Assembly (NCBI RefSeq): GCF_016862175.1 | Contig: NZ_BOML01000064.1 | Location: forward strand, 1-64,000 | DNA from: Paractinoplanes durhamensis | GTDB lineage: Bacteria; Actinomycetota; Actinomycetes; Mycobacteriales; Micromonosporaceae | Reading direction: 5' to 3' | DNA length: 64,000 nucleotides | In this document: positions 24,642 through 33,765 of the stretch, one piece after another | How the letters are laid out: every line of letters starts with the position of its first letter | How positions within the stretch are numbered: position 1 is the first letter of the stretch | Program-made: the position numbers and the translations under genes | Notes under the pieces: model-generated | Databases searched by the model: none | What the model saw: only the letters and a program-made list of their open reading frames with translations | What the model was told of the DNA's origin: nothing

Positions 24642-26015
24642 TCAGATGAAGCCGCGGGCGTGGAAAGCGGCGGTCACCGCGGTGGCGGCGGTGCTGCCGT
24701 ACAGGGTCTGGGCGGCGGTCACCGTGGCGTTGGCGGCCGCGGCGAACGTCGTACTCGGCGTGAAGTTGAACTGGGCCTCGAGGATGATGGTGTTGGCGGT
24801 GGCGCGGCCGAGGGACGTGCTGATGTCGTACAGGGCGCGGGACCACATCTCGCCGTCGGCGTGTACCTCGTTCTCGAAGTCGCCGGGGTAGACCTTGGTG
24901 CCGTCGATGCGGCGCAGGCAGTGCGGCGTGGTGCTGGTGTAGGAGACCGCGTCCCAGTCGCCGATGCAGACCAGCGGCGTCACCGTGGTGTTGGTGCTGA
25001 CCGCCGACGACATGGTGTAGGCCCAGTAGTCGCCGAAGCCCTCACCGATCGCACCGGACTGGCTGGACGAGCCGAACCCGGGCACCTGCGCGTCCTGGAT
25101 GGCGTGGCCGTACTCGTGCCAGATGATCTCGGCGTCCTCGGCGTCGTCGACCCCACCCGTACCGAAGGTGATCTGATCGGTCGAGGGGTCGTAGTAGGAG
25201 TTGTCGTCGGTGTAGCCGGTGGTCTTGTACTTCTGCGCCGAGTTGTTGACGTCGGTGAAGCCGAGACTCTGGATGTACTCCTGCGCCGAGGTGATGCTGT
25301 AGTACCCCATGACCTGCTCGAACCCGGCCTGCGCCCGGGTGTACGTGTAGGCCCGGGTGCTGGAGGTGACCCCGCTGCTGCTCTGGTTGCTGGCGTAGCT
25401 GCCCCGCAGCGTGGTGACGCCGCTGGTCAGCTGGGTCAGCGTGACCGTCTTGTAGGCGGCGGTGAAGGTGCTCGCGGCGGTGGTGTCCTTGAGGCTCTCG
25501 TTCTGCAGCGTCACCACCGGGTTGGGGCTGAACACCTGCCCGGAGCCGTCGACCTCCTTGACCGTGCTCTTCTCGGAGAGCGTGGTGCCGCTGGCCGCGT
25601 CGACGACCGACTCGACCGTGCCGCGGGCCGTGTCGGTGAGCACCAGCCAGCCGAGCTTGGCGGTGTCACCGGGCACGATGACCGCCCGCGACCGCAGCAG
25701 CGTCCCGGCGAGGCGGCCGGTGACCGACGACTCGGCCCGGCCCTGGGCAACCGCGGCGCTACGAGCAGGAATCCCCTTGATCGCGATGCGGCCGTCGGCG
25801 ACCGCGGTCGCGCCGGCGCGGTCGGTGTGCGTCGCGTAGTAGCCGCCGAGAACCGGCACGCCGTTGTAGGTCTGCTGATACCAGGTGTGCGTGCCGAGAA
25901 GGGAGTGCTTGGTGGCCACCAGGGTGAGGCCGTCCGGGGCCGCGTGGGCGGCGCTGCCGCTCGCGACGATGACCAGTCCGACGATGCTGCCGATGGCGGC
26001 GAGGCGCTTCATCAT
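24642..26015 (-). CDS. secreted gluzincin metallopeptidase (M4/M36-like)
   Basis: The 457-residue preproprotein has a signal peptide (MMKRLAAIGSIVGLVIVASGSAAHA), a PepSY/FTP-like propeptide region (GVPVLGGYYATHTD) and a catalytic domain. That domain has the HEYGH zinc motif followed by GEGFGDYWA, which supplies the third ligand. HEYGH and the GEGFGDY block are closest to the fungalysin-like (M36) style, within the M4/M36 group. The N-terminus is unclear: ATGs at 26012, 26015, 26024 and 26027 are in frame and no good ribosome site is visible. It is divergent from an NPP1-type gene. Confidence 0.85.
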   Translation of the reverse strand: MMKRLAAIGSIVGLVIVASGSAAHAAPDGLTLVATKHSLLGTHTWYQQTYNGVPVLGGYYATHTDRAGATAVADGRIAIKGIPARSAAVAQGRAESSVTGRLAGTLLRSRAVIVPGDTAKLGWLVLTDTARGTVESVVDAASGTTLSEKSTVKEVDGSGQVFSPNPVVTLQNESLKDTTAASTFTAAYKTVTLTQLTSGVTTLRGSYASNQSSSGVTSSTRAYTYTRAQAGFEQVMGYYSITSAQEYIQSLGFTDVNNSAQKYKTTGYTDDNSYYDPSTDQITFGTGGVDDAEDAEIIWHEYGHAIQDAQVPGFGSSSQSGAIGEGFGDYWAYTMSSAVSTNTTVTPLVCIGDWDAVSYTSTTPHCLRRIDGTKVYPGDFENEVHADGEMWSRALYDISTSLGRATANTIILEAQFNFTPSTTFAAAANATVTAAQTLYGSTAATAVTAAFHARGFI

Positions 26016-26047
26016 GTCAAGCATCATATTGATGCATGTAAACCTAA

Positions 26048-26079
26048 GAGGGGATCGCGAACAGGTTATATCGCCCCTC
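26048..26079. promoter_or_regulatory. inverted repeat between the protease and NPP1 genes
   Basis: GAGGGG at 26048-26053 pairs with CCCCTC at 26074-26079 across 20 nt, in an AT-richer 100-bp intergenic stretch that must hold both divergent promoters. It may be a shared operator. Confidence 0.3.
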
Positions 26080-26121
26080 AAGTCGTTGCCTTCCGGATCA
26101 ATGGAAGTCACGCTCTTCGAT

Positions 26122-26871
26122 ATGAAGAAGCTCGTCGGCGGCGCCCTCGGCCTCGCCATCGTGATCATCGCGGCCACCCCCGCATTCGCCGCGGTGCCCG
26201 CGAAACTGCCCGGCAAAGCCGAGGCGATCGAGACCAAGTGGCAGCCGGCCTACGACTACGACACCGACGGCTGCTACCCGACCCCGGCGATCGGACCGAC
26301 CGGCGTCGTCAACGGCGGCCTCAAGCCGGGCGGCTCGCTCAGCGGGGAGTGCCACGACACGTCCGATCTGGACAACACCAACGGCTACGCGCGCTACAAG
26401 TGCAACAACGGGTGGTGCGCGGTCGCGTACGGGCTCTACTTCGAGAAGGACCAGGCGCTCGCCAACAGCTCGATCGGCGGGCACCGGCACGACTGGGAGC
26501 ACGTCGTGGTCTGGGTGCAGAACGACGTGGCCAAGTACGTGTCGACGTCGGCGCACGGCGACTTCAACATTTTTGCTTCTACCAGCGTCCTTTGGACCGG
26601 CAACCACCCGAAGATCGTCTATCACAAGGACGGCGTCAGCACCCACGACTTCCGGCTCGCCAACTCGGGCGACGAGCCGCCGGAGAACGCGTACGCCGCC
26701 TGGCAGTACCCGACGCTGGTCGGCTGGACCGGCTATCCCTCCACCAGCATCCGGGACACGCTGAGCAACTACGACTTCGGCAGCGCCAACTTCGGCCTGA
26801 AGGACGCCAACTTCGTCAACCTGATCACCGAGGCGAAGCCCGCCGGGATCAGTTTTGACCCGGCCGGTTGA
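26122..26871 (+). CDS. secreted NPP1/necrosis-inducing (NLP) family protein
   Basis: The 249-residue protein has a signal peptide (MKKLVGGALGLAIVIIAATPAFA) and an NPP1 domain. The diagnostic heptapeptide is intact as GHRHDWEH, preceded by YGLYFEKDQ and followed by VVVWVQND. In plant pathogens this acidic, metal-binding site is needed for glycosphingolipid binding and cytolysis. An ATG at 26101 adds seven residues and is the alternative start. There are five cysteines in the mature part. It lies opposite a secreted metalloprotease, suggesting an exoprotein locus. Confidence 0.88.
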   Translation: MKKLVGGALGLAIVIIAATPAFAAVPAKLPGKAEAIETKWQPAYDYDTDGCYPTPAIGPTGVVNGGLKPGGSLSGECHDTSDLDNTNGYARYKCNNGWCAVAYGLYFEKDQALANSSIGGHRHDWEHVVVWVQNDVAKYVSTSAHGDFNIFASTSVLWTGNHPKIVYHKDGVSTHDFRLANSGDEPPENAYAAWQYPTLVGWTGYPSTSIRDTLSNYDFGSANFGLKDANFVNLITEAKPAGISFDPAG

Positions 26872-28444
26872 GCCTCCGATAGATCGGGGCCAGCTGCTTG
26901 TGTAAGAGCGTGTAGGTCTCGTAGATGCCGTCGTAGGTGGCGCGGTCGGCACCGGGCTCGAAAACGTGATCGTTGCGGGCCAGGTCCGGGATGTCGGCGA
27001 AGTCGATCATCCCGGCGCCGACCGCGCCGATCCAGCCCGCACCGCGCGCGTTGACCACGACCGGGTTGGCGTCCCGCCGGATCTCCATGCCGAGCACGTC
27101 GGCGAAGATCTGGCACCACGAGTTGGAGCGGGCGGCCCCACCGGTGATCACCATGGATTGCACGGGGGCGCCAAGAAACTTGTCCACCGCCCTGGCCATC
27201 CACCGGGTGTTCAGCGCGACCCCCTCGAAGACCGCCCGCAGCAGGTCGGAGCGGGTGGTCTCGAGCGAGATGTTGAGGAAGCCGGCCCGCAGGTTCGGAT
27301 CGTCGACGGGCGCGCGCTCGCCGTACAGCCACGGCATGTAGAGCACCCCGTCCGCGCCGGCCGGCACCGACGGAATGATCTTGTCGAACGCGTCGAAGAT
27401 GGTGCCCTCGTCCCGGCTGACATGCCCCGCCGAGACGATCGGGTCGTCGAACTCGACGATCTTGTCGCGCAGCCAGGTCAGGTTCGCGCCCGCGGTGGCC
27501 TGCAGCGCGGTCATCAGGTAGCGGTCCGGCAGCGCGCACGGGATGGACGCGATCCCGCTGACCACATCGGTCTTCTTGGCCGGCACGTGCGCGCAGATCC
27601 AGGACGACGTCCCGAGGTAGAGGTGCGGCTCGTTGTCGCGGATCGTGCCGGCCCCGATCGCGGCCGCGGTGTTGTCGATCGCCCCCGCTACCACCTGCAC
27701 CGACGACGGGAGTCCGAGGTGATCGGCAGCCTGGGGGGCAAGCCTGCCGATCACCTCGGTGCACTTGACGATCGGCGGGAACTTGTCCGCGTCGATCCCG
27801 CTCGCCGCGACCAGCGCGGGGGAGTACTTGATGTCGGTGGCGACCCGGTTGTCGGTGACCCACGAGGTGAGGATCGAGTCGACGGTCGCCACCGTGCGCC
27901 CGGTGAGCTTCAGGTTGATCCAGTCCAGGACGTTGAGAAACGTCGCCGTCTTCGCGTAGATCGCCGGCATCTCGTCGCGCACGAGCAGCATGTGCGCGGC
28001 CGGATCCTTGCCGGTCACCGACGGCATGCCCCCGGTCAGGCGCAGCCATCGAGCGATTTTCAAGACCGACATTCCGGAGTACGCCGGGAAGCCGCCGAAC
28101 TGCTTCTTCAGATGTGCCGCCCCGCGCATGTCCAGCCAGCTGATGCACTGGGTGAGCGGCTCGCCGTTCGCGTCGACCGCGATGGTGCCCTCGCCCTGGG
28201 TCGAGGAGCAGATCGTGGTCACCGCGCGCAGGTGCTCCGGGAACTCCCGGCCCAGGTCGGCGACCGCCTCGGCGAGCGCGTCCCACCAGGCGACCGGGTC
28301 CTGCTCGGCACCGCCGCCGGGCAGCACGACCAGCGGCACCGGGCGCTCGGCCCAGCCGGTCACCGTGCCGTCCGCGGCGACCAGCGCGGCCTTCATCCCC
28401 GAGGTGCCGAGGTCGATCGCCAGAATCTGCGGGGCTACGGCCAA
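26849..28444 (-). CDS. FGGY-family carbohydrate kinase (xylulokinase-like)
   Basis: The 531-residue kinase has both FGGY domains: N-terminal ATP-site strand ILAIDLGTSGMKA, VAGAIDNTAAAIGAG at the hinge, and the C-terminal ITGGAARSNSWCQIFADVLG signature. FGGY kinases phosphorylate sugars or polyols. The start is probably TTG at 28444, 2 nt after the aminotransferase stop and behind GAGGGGG. No ATG or GTG fits, and the open frame upstream is antisense-like read-through of the neighbouring gene. The 3' end overlaps the convergent NPP1 gene by 23 bp. The tight spacing shows it works with the aldolase-aminotransferase fusion. Confidence 0.85.
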   Translation of the reverse strand: MAVAPQILAIDLGTSGMKAALVAADGTVTGWAERPVPLVVLPGGGAEQDPVAWWDALAEAVADLGREFPEHLRAVTTICSSTQGEGTIAVDANGEPLTQCISWLDMRGAAHLKKQFGGFPAYSGMSVLKIARWLRLTGGMPSVTGKDPAAHMLLVRDEMPAIYAKTATFLNVLDWINLKLTGRTVATVDSILTSWVTDNRVATDIKYSPALVAASGIDADKFPPIVKCTEVIGRLAPQAADHLGLPSSVQVVAGAIDNTAAAIGAGTIRDNEPHLYLGTSSWICAHVPAKKTDVVSGIASIPCALPDRYLMTALQATAGANLTWLRDKIVEFDDPIVSAGHVSRDEGTIFDAFDKIIPSVPAGADGVLYMPWLYGERAPVDDPNLRAGFLNISLETTRSDLLRAVFEGVALNTRWMARAVDKFLGAPVQSMVITGGAARSNSWCQIFADVLGMEIRRDANPVVVNARGAGWIGAVGAGMIDFADIPDLARNDHVFEPGADRATYDGIYETYTLLHKQLAPIYRRLNRPGQN

Positions 28445-28445
28445 C

Positions 28446-30680
28446 TCAGACCCCCTCGACCAGCGCGAAGACCTGGTCGAAACGGGTGAGGGCGTCGTCG
28501 ATGACCTCGTCGGTGTCGGCCATCGAGGTGTACATCCGGGAACCGGCAAGGGTGATGATGCCGTGCGCCGCGTACGCCGCGCCCATCTGCTCCATCAGCG
28601 TCTTGCGCTTCTTGTTCTCCTTCAGCAGCTTGATCGGGTCGCGCATGCTCAGCAGCATGACGCCGCTGCACTCCAGGTGCACGATCGACCCCTGGTTGTA
28701 CGCCACGTAGGGCAGCCCGTACTTGTCGATGAGCCGCTGCAGGCCGCGGGTGAGCCGGTCGCCGGCCCGCCCGGCGATGACCGGCGCGTTGGTCCGGGCC
28801 ATCTCCTCGATCGCGAAGTGGCCGGCCGCGCAGGACAGCGGGTTCGCCGACAGGGTGCCGCCGACCTGGATGTGCGCGCCGCTCTTGCCGTCCAGCCCGG
28901 AGCCGAACACGCTCATCACCTCGGCGCTGCCGCCGACCCCGCCGGCCATCGGGTAACCGCCGGAGACCGCCTTGCCGAAGACGGTGAGGTCGGGGTGCAC
29001 GCCGAAGTAGCCGGCCGCGCCGCCCATCCCGGTGCGGAAGCCGGTGACCACCTCGTCGAAGACCAGCAGCGCGCCGAACTCGTCGCACAGTTTGCGGACG
29101 GCCGCGTTGTAGTCGTGCGGAACCGGCCGGGTGCCGGACTCCGGCCCGAACGGCTCGACGATGACCGCGGCGGTGCCGCCCCGGAGACGGTTCTCGACCA
29201 GCTTGCGCTTGAGCGTGCCGAGATCGTTCGGGAAGGCCTCCCGGGTCCGCTCGGTGGCGCCCCACGGGATGCCCTTGGCGTTCATCCGGAAGCTGCCCGG
29301 CACCCGCAGGCCGTAGACCACGGTGTCGGACCAGCCGTGGTACGCCCCGCCGACCTTGATCACCATCTTCTTGCCGGTCTTGGCCCGCGCGGCCCGGACC
29401 GCCGCCATCACGGCCTCGGTGCCGGAGCCGAGCGACCGGTACATCTCGATGTGCGGCATGTAGCGGTTGATGCTCTCGGCGAGCTTCAACTCGTACTCGT
29501 GGAACAGGCCGGTGACCGGCCCGCTCTCCCGGATCACCACGGCCACCTGCTCGTTGACCGGACCGTAGTTGCTGCCCAGGATGGTCGGCCCGCCGGCCTG
29601 CAGGAAGTCGATGTAGACGTTGCCGTCCCGGTCGGTGAGGTGCGCGCCCTCGGCCCGGTCGACGGCGAGCGGGAACGGGTAGTTGAAGGCCAGGTTGTGC
29701 TGGACGCCGCCGGGGATCCGCTTCTTGGCCCGCTCGGTGATCTCCTTGCTGGCCGTGCACTTGGTCTCGAAGTAGTTCAGCGTGTCGAGCAGGGCGTCGT
29801 GCCGCAGGCCGCGGATCGGCTGGGCGACCAGGGCCTTGAGCCGCCGCATGGTGTCCTCGACGTCGAGGTACTCGCTGATCATGTAGCCGTGCTCTTCCGG
29901 CGCCGATTTGTCCGCTTCGGCCACGACGGCCGAGGGCAACTCCTCGTCGTCGGGCACCCGGATCGGCTCGACCGCGTCGACGATCTGCGACGCGATCCGC
30001 TTCTCGTCCTTCTTCAGCTTGCCGAACGCGATCTCCCGGATCGTGTTCGGAATCGTGTAGACCTTGCCGGCCTCGGTGGTCAGCGCCATCAGATAGGCGA
30101 TCGACACCTTCTCCAGCAGCGCCATGTTGAACACCGCGCGGGTCGGGTCGGTGCCGACCGCGACCACCCCGTGGTTGGCGATGATGAACGCGTTGTCCCC
30201 GCTCGCCACCTTCTTCTGCACGTTCTTGGCGAGGAACCCGGTGCCGCTCGGCGCGTAGTCGATGATCGCCACCTCTTTGCCGAGGAAGCGCACCTGTTCA
30301 TCGGTCAGCGCCGGGATCGGCTTCCGCAGAAAGGCCAGCGCCGACGCGTACGGCTGGTGGGTGTGCACGATCGCGTTGACGTCCGGGCGCTCGCGGTAGA
30401 TGTTGGCGTGCATCCCGCACTCGATCGACGGCACGAGCCCGCCCGCGCCATCCGGATCCGGCACGTGTTTGCCCTGGAAGTCGACGATGCAGACGTCCTC
30501 GGCCCGCATCTTGTCGTAGTCGTAGTTGCTCGGCGTGACGGCGTAGAGCTCGTGGCCCGGGATGCGCACCGAGACGTTGCCCTCGGTCGCCTTCAGGTAT
30601 CCGCGCTCGAGCATCGTCCGGCACATCTCGACGACATGGCGGCGGGACGACAGATGCTTCATGTAGCCATCGTCACCCAT
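28446..30680 (-). CDS. class II aldolase/adducin domain fused to class III aminotransferase
   Basis: The ~744-residue protein has two enzyme domains. Residues ~10-220 are a class II aldolase: EGNVSVRI, the catalytic-type Glu in PSIECGMH, zinc ligands in VHTHQ, and ANHGVVAVG. Residues ~310-735 are a glutamate-1-semialdehyde-aminotransferase-like fold: LGSNYGP, GSGTEAVMAAVRAARAKTG, AYHGW, the PLP aspartate in VFDEVVTGFRTG, and the Schiff-base lysine in FGKAVSGGYPMAGG. Both active sites look complete. ATG at 30680 or 30662 is the likely start. With the downstream FGGY kinase it suggests catabolism of a phosphorylated keto- or amino-sugar or polyol. The real substrate is unknown. Confidence 0.85.
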   Translation of the reverse strand: MGDDGYMKHLSSRRHVVEMCRTMLERGYLKATEGNVSVRIPGHELYAVTPSNYDYDKMRAEDVCIVDFQGKHVPDPDGAGGLVPSIECGMHANIYRERPDVNAIVHTHQPYASALAFLRKPIPALTDEQVRFLGKEVAIIDYAPSGTGFLAKNVQKKVASGDNAFIIANHGVVAVGTDPTRAVFNMALLEKVSIAYLMALTTEAGKVYTIPNTIREIAFGKLKKDEKRIASQIVDAVEPIRVPDDEELPSAVVAEADKSAPEEHGYMISEYLDVEDTMRRLKALVAQPIRGLRHDALLDTLNYFETKCTASKEITERAKKRIPGGVQHNLAFNYPFPLAVDRAEGAHLTDRDGNVYIDFLQAGGPTILGSNYGPVNEQVAVVIRESGPVTGLFHEYELKLAESINRYMPHIEMYRSLGSGTEAVMAAVRAARAKTGKKMVIKVGGAYHGWSDTVVYGLRVPGSFRMNAKGIPWGATERTREAFPNDLGTLKRKLVENRLRGGTAAVIVEPFGPESGTRPVPHDYNAAVRKLCDEFGALLVFDEVVTGFRTGMGGAAGYFGVHPDLTVFGKAVSGGYPMAGGVGGSAEVMSVFGSGLDGKSGAHIQVGGTLSANPLSCAAGHFAIEEMARTNAPVIAGRAGDRLTRGLQRLIDKYGLPYVAYNQGSIVHLECSGVMLLSMRDPIKLLKENKKRKTLMEQMGAAYAAHGIITLAGSRMYTSMADTDEVIDDALTRFDQVFALVEGV

Positions 30681-30729
30681 CGCGCCGGTACAGACACCGT
30701 AGTCCGGCCAGCAATCCTTGCCCCCGCCG

Positions 30730-30746
30730 TTAGCACGCCGTGCTAA
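30730..30746. promoter_or_regulatory. perfect palindrome upstream of the PucR-family gene
   Basis: TTAGCACG at 30730-30737 and CGTGCTAA at 30739-30746 are exact reverse complements around one central C. The site ends 9 bp before the regulator start and lies about 50 bp from the divergent aldolase-aminotransferase start, an ideal shared operator. Confidence 0.7.
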
Positions 30747-30755
30747 AAAGGGCCG

Positions 30756-31895
30756 ATGACGACTCCGTGGCGGCGGGTTCCGGCCGATCTGGCCGCCGCC
30801 ATGCGCCCCCGGCTGCCGGACACCGTCCCGGTGATCGCCGCCGCGGTCGCCGACCTGAACCCGGCCACCGGCGCGAAGTTCGAGCGCGACGTCACCACCG
30901 CCGTCCAGGTCGCCCTGGACCGTTTCCTCGACCTGGCCGGCACCGACGAGCCGGCCCTGCCGCCACGGATCCGCGAGGTGTTCGTGGCGCTCGGTGCGGC
31001 CGAGGCCCGCGAGAACCACGGCCCGGAGGTGCTGCTCGCCGCCCTGCGGATGGCCGCCCGGCTGCTGCTGCGCACCGCGTCGCAGTCGCTCGCCGACTCC
31101 CGCCCGGTCACCGTCGAGGAGATCATCGACCTGTCCGACGCGACCAGCGCGTTCGTCGACGAGCTGGCCGCGGCCTGCACCGAGGGCCTGGCCCGGCAGC
31201 TGCGCGAGCAGGCCGGCGAGGGCGATCGGCGCCGGCGCCGGGCCGCCGACCTGCTGCTGCACGGCGGCGCCCCGGCCGAGACCGCCCGCGAGGCGGTCGC
31301 CGCGATCGGCTGGCCCGGCCTGGACCGGGTGGTGCCGGTCCTGCTCCCGCCCGATCAGGCCCGGGACGCCCAGTTCCGGTTCGCCGGCGACGGCGTGGTG
31401 GCCGAGCGGGCCCGGGACGCGGTGCTGCTGCTGTGCGCCGGGCCGCGCACCGAGCGCGCCGAGCTGACCGAGTCGCTGTCCGGCCGGTCCGCGGTGATCG
31501 GCCCGGCGGTGTCCTGGACCGAGGTCCCGGGCGCGGTCCGGCTGGCCGAGCGCGCGGCCGAGCTGGCCGGTGAGGGCGAGGCGCCGGTTTTTGTCGAGGA
31601 CCACTTCGCCGCCCTCGCCCTGCGCGGCGAGCCGGGTGCGATGGCCGCCCTCGCTGCTCGCCGCCTCGCGCCGCTGGCCGGCCTGCGTCTCGCGCAACGT
31701 GACCAACTGCTGGTCACGCTGGAGTCGTGGCTGCGCAACTGGGGTTCCCGGACGGCGGTGGCGGCCGAGCTCTACGTCCACCCGCAGACCGTCAGCTACC
31801 GCCTGAACCGCCTCCGCGACCTGCTCGGCGACGCCCTGGAGGACCCGGCGGCCCGCTTCGAGCTCCAGCTGGCGCTGGCCCACCGTCCTATTTAG
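30756..31895 (+). CDS. PucR-family transcriptional regulator
   Basis: The 379-residue protein ends in the PucR/CdaR-type helix-turn-helix (LLVTLESWLRNWGSRTAVAAELYVHPQTVSYRLNRLRDLLGD). A GGDEF-like/PucR central domain and an N-terminal RsbR-like helical region precede it. Such regulators usually control adjacent catabolic operons in response to a metabolite. AAAAAGGG lies upstream of the ATG. It is divergent from the aldolase-aminotransferase/FGGY operon and shares a perfect palindrome with it. Confidence 0.87.
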   Translation: MTTPWRRVPADLAAAMRPRLPDTVPVIAAAVADLNPATGAKFERDVTTAVQVALDRFLDLAGTDEPALPPRIREVFVALGAAEARENHGPEVLLAALRMAARLLLRTASQSLADSRPVTVEEIIDLSDATSAFVDELAAACTEGLARQLREQAGEGDRRRRRAADLLLHGGAPAETAREAVAAIGWPGLDRVVPVLLPPDQARDAQFRFAGDGVVAERARDAVLLLCAGPRTERAELTESLSGRSAVIGPAVSWTEVPGAVRLAERAAELAGEGEAPVFVEDHFAALALRGEPGAMAALAARRLAPLAGLRLAQRDQLLVTLESWLRNWGSRTAVAAELYVHPQTVSYRLNRLRDLLGDALEDPAARFELQLALAHRPI

Positions 31896-32010
31896 GCCCC
31901 ATTTAGATGTTGTCCCGGAATAGACGACGGTCGTTGTGCTGCATTGATGAACATGATTAATTTTCGGTTAAGTTCGGCCCCCCGCTTCCCGCACGATGAC
32001 GGGAGACGTC

Positions 32011-33765
32011 ATGCGTACGCTCGCGGTTGTCGGTGTTGTTCTTGCCCTTCTTCTTCCGACCGAGCCGGTGCTCGCCGCGGACGCCTCGGCGCCGCTGGTC
32101 ACCGTGGATGGCACCCGATTCGTCGACAGTCACGGCCGGGAAGTCGTGCTGCGCGGCTTCAACGTCTCCGGTGAGGTGAAGCTCGCCGAGAAGGGCGGGC
32201 TGCCGTTCGGCAGTGCGGCCGATGCCCGGACGCCGGCGCTGGCCATGCGCAATCTCACCAACGCCAACAGCGTGCGGTTCCTGCTCTCCTGGGCGGCCGC
32301 CGAACCGACCCGCGGGGTCATCGACACCACCTACCTCGCCAAGGTGGCCGAGCAGGCCGGCGTGTTCGCCGATCTCGGCTTCGAGGTGCTGCTCGACTTC
32401 CACCAGGACCTGTTCTCCCGGTATCTGTTCAACTCCGGCAGCTGGTACACCGGCGACGGCGCGCCGCAGTGGCTGGTGCAGGCCGGTGCCTACCCGCAGG
32501 AGAGCTGCGGCATCTGCGTCACCTGGGGGCAGAACATCACCCAGAACGCGGCGGTCCAGCAGGCCACCTACGACTTCTGGCACAACCGCATCCTGACCGA
32601 GCGGGACGCTTTCCTTGCGTACGCAAAGCAGGTCTTGGTTTATCTTCGGGCCAATCTCGGCGATGCCCGGTTCGCGCGGATGCTCGGCGTCAACCCGTTC
32701 AACGAGCCGTTTGCCGGCACCTACGACAGCGGGCAGAACAGCCGGACCTGGGAACGGGACGTGCTGTGGCCGTTCTACGTGCAGTTCCGCGGCGTGATGG
32801 ACGCGGCCGGGTGGGCCGAGCGGCCGGCGTTCGTCGAACCCAACCTGTTCTGGAACGGAAACGTCTCCCAGCAGGCCGGCGGATTCCTCGACAGCGGGGC
32901 GATCGGGCCGCGCTACGTGTTCAACTCGCACTTCTACGACCAGCAGGCCATCTCCGGCGTACTCATGTGGGGCAAGGCCACCGATGGGCAGGAGAGCGAC
33001 GACTTCGCGGCGATCCGGGACCGCGCGGCCGCCCTGTCGGCGCCGGCCTTCGTCAGCGAGTTCGGCCATCCGCTCACCGGCTACACCTCGGACAAGGCGC
33101 CCAGCGTCGACAAGGCGATGTATCAAGGTCTCGACTCGCGGCTGCCGGGCGCGCAGTGGTGGACCGGCGTGGCCACGTCCGGGCCGGTGCTCTCCGGCAC
33201 CCAGTGGCAGTGGGACATCTACAGCGGACGGCACCACGAGCTGATGAACGGCAACGCCGACAAGGTCCAGACCGCCGGCGACGGCTGGAACGGCGAGGAC
33301 TTCTCGGCGGTCGCTCTCGACGATGCGGGTACGGCGTACCTGCGCCAGGACGCGCGCCTGCTGGACCGCGTCTACCCGGCCGCGGTCGCCGGCCGGACCC
33401 TGGCGTTCGTCTACGAGGACCGCTCCCGCGACGGCACCAGCCCGATGTCCTGGACCCCGGTGCCGTCCCGCCTGCCGAACGTGACGACCACCGTGAACGG
33501 CAGCCGCTACGCCGTGCTGGTCTGGCGTTCCGGCGGCGACGGTGCCGCGACCGAGGTGAAGCTGCCGGCCGGTTTCCGCAACACCGTCGTCGCCGATGTC
33601 ACCTATGCGATCGCGGCCGACGGCCGCACCCTGTCGCTCACCGGCGGCGGCACGGCCGGCGTCGTGCACTTCGCCCTGATCACCGACGCGGTGGCGCCGT
33701 CCGCCACCGTCCTGGCGGCCGCCCGGACCGAGCTGTCCGGCTGGGCAGCGGCCGCCTTCGGGTGA
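32011..33765 (+). CDS. secreted glycoside hydrolase family 5 (endoglycosylceramidase-like)
   Basis: The 584-residue protein has a signal peptide (MRTLAVVGVVLALLLPTEPVLA), then a GH5 (beta/alpha)8 barrel with LRGFNVSG, LLDFHQDLFSRY, the acid/base Glu in NPFNEPF and the nucleophile Glu in FVSEFGHP. A C-terminal beta-sandwich follows. The wide F-N-E-P pocket and HQD motif match the endoglycosylceramidase-like subfamily, which cleaves glycan from ceramide or other glycolipids. GGGAGA lies 4 nt before ATG 32011; a start at 31996 is less likely. It is followed in frame by an inhibitor-like remnant. Confidence 0.85.
   Translation: MRTLAVVGVVLALLLPTEPVLAADASAPLVTVDGTRFVDSHGREVVLRGFNVSGEVKLAEKGGLPFGSAADARTPALAMRNLTNANSVRFLLSWAAAEPTRGVIDTTYLAKVAEQAGVFADLGFEVLLDFHQDLFSRYLFNSGSWYTGDGAPQWLVQAGAYPQESCGICVTWGQNITQNAAVQQATYDFWHNRILTERDAFLAYAKQVLVYLRANLGDARFARMLGVNPFNEPFAGTYDSGQNSRTWERDVLWPFYVQFRGVMDAAGWAERPAFVEPNLFWNGNVSQQAGGFLDSGAIGPRYVFNSHFYDQQAISGVLMWGKATDGQESDDFAAIRDRAAALSAPAFVSEFGHPLTGYTSDKAPSVDKAMYQGLDSRLPGAQWWTGVATSGPVLSGTQWQWDIYSGRHHELMNGNADKVQTAGDGWNGEDFSAVALDDAGTAYLRQDARLLDRVYPAAVAGRTLAFVYEDRSRDGTSPMSWTPVPSRLPNVTTTVNGSRYAVLVWRSGGDGAATEVKLPAGFRNTVVADVTYAIAADGRTLSLTGGGTAGVVHFALITDAVAPSATVLAAARTELSGWAAAAFG

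Noticed and set aside
24267-26858. 863-codon forward frame through the lectin and protease genes
   Set aside because: Antisense to genes with recognisable signal peptides and catalytic motifs; a different frame at its 3' end is the real NPP1 gene.
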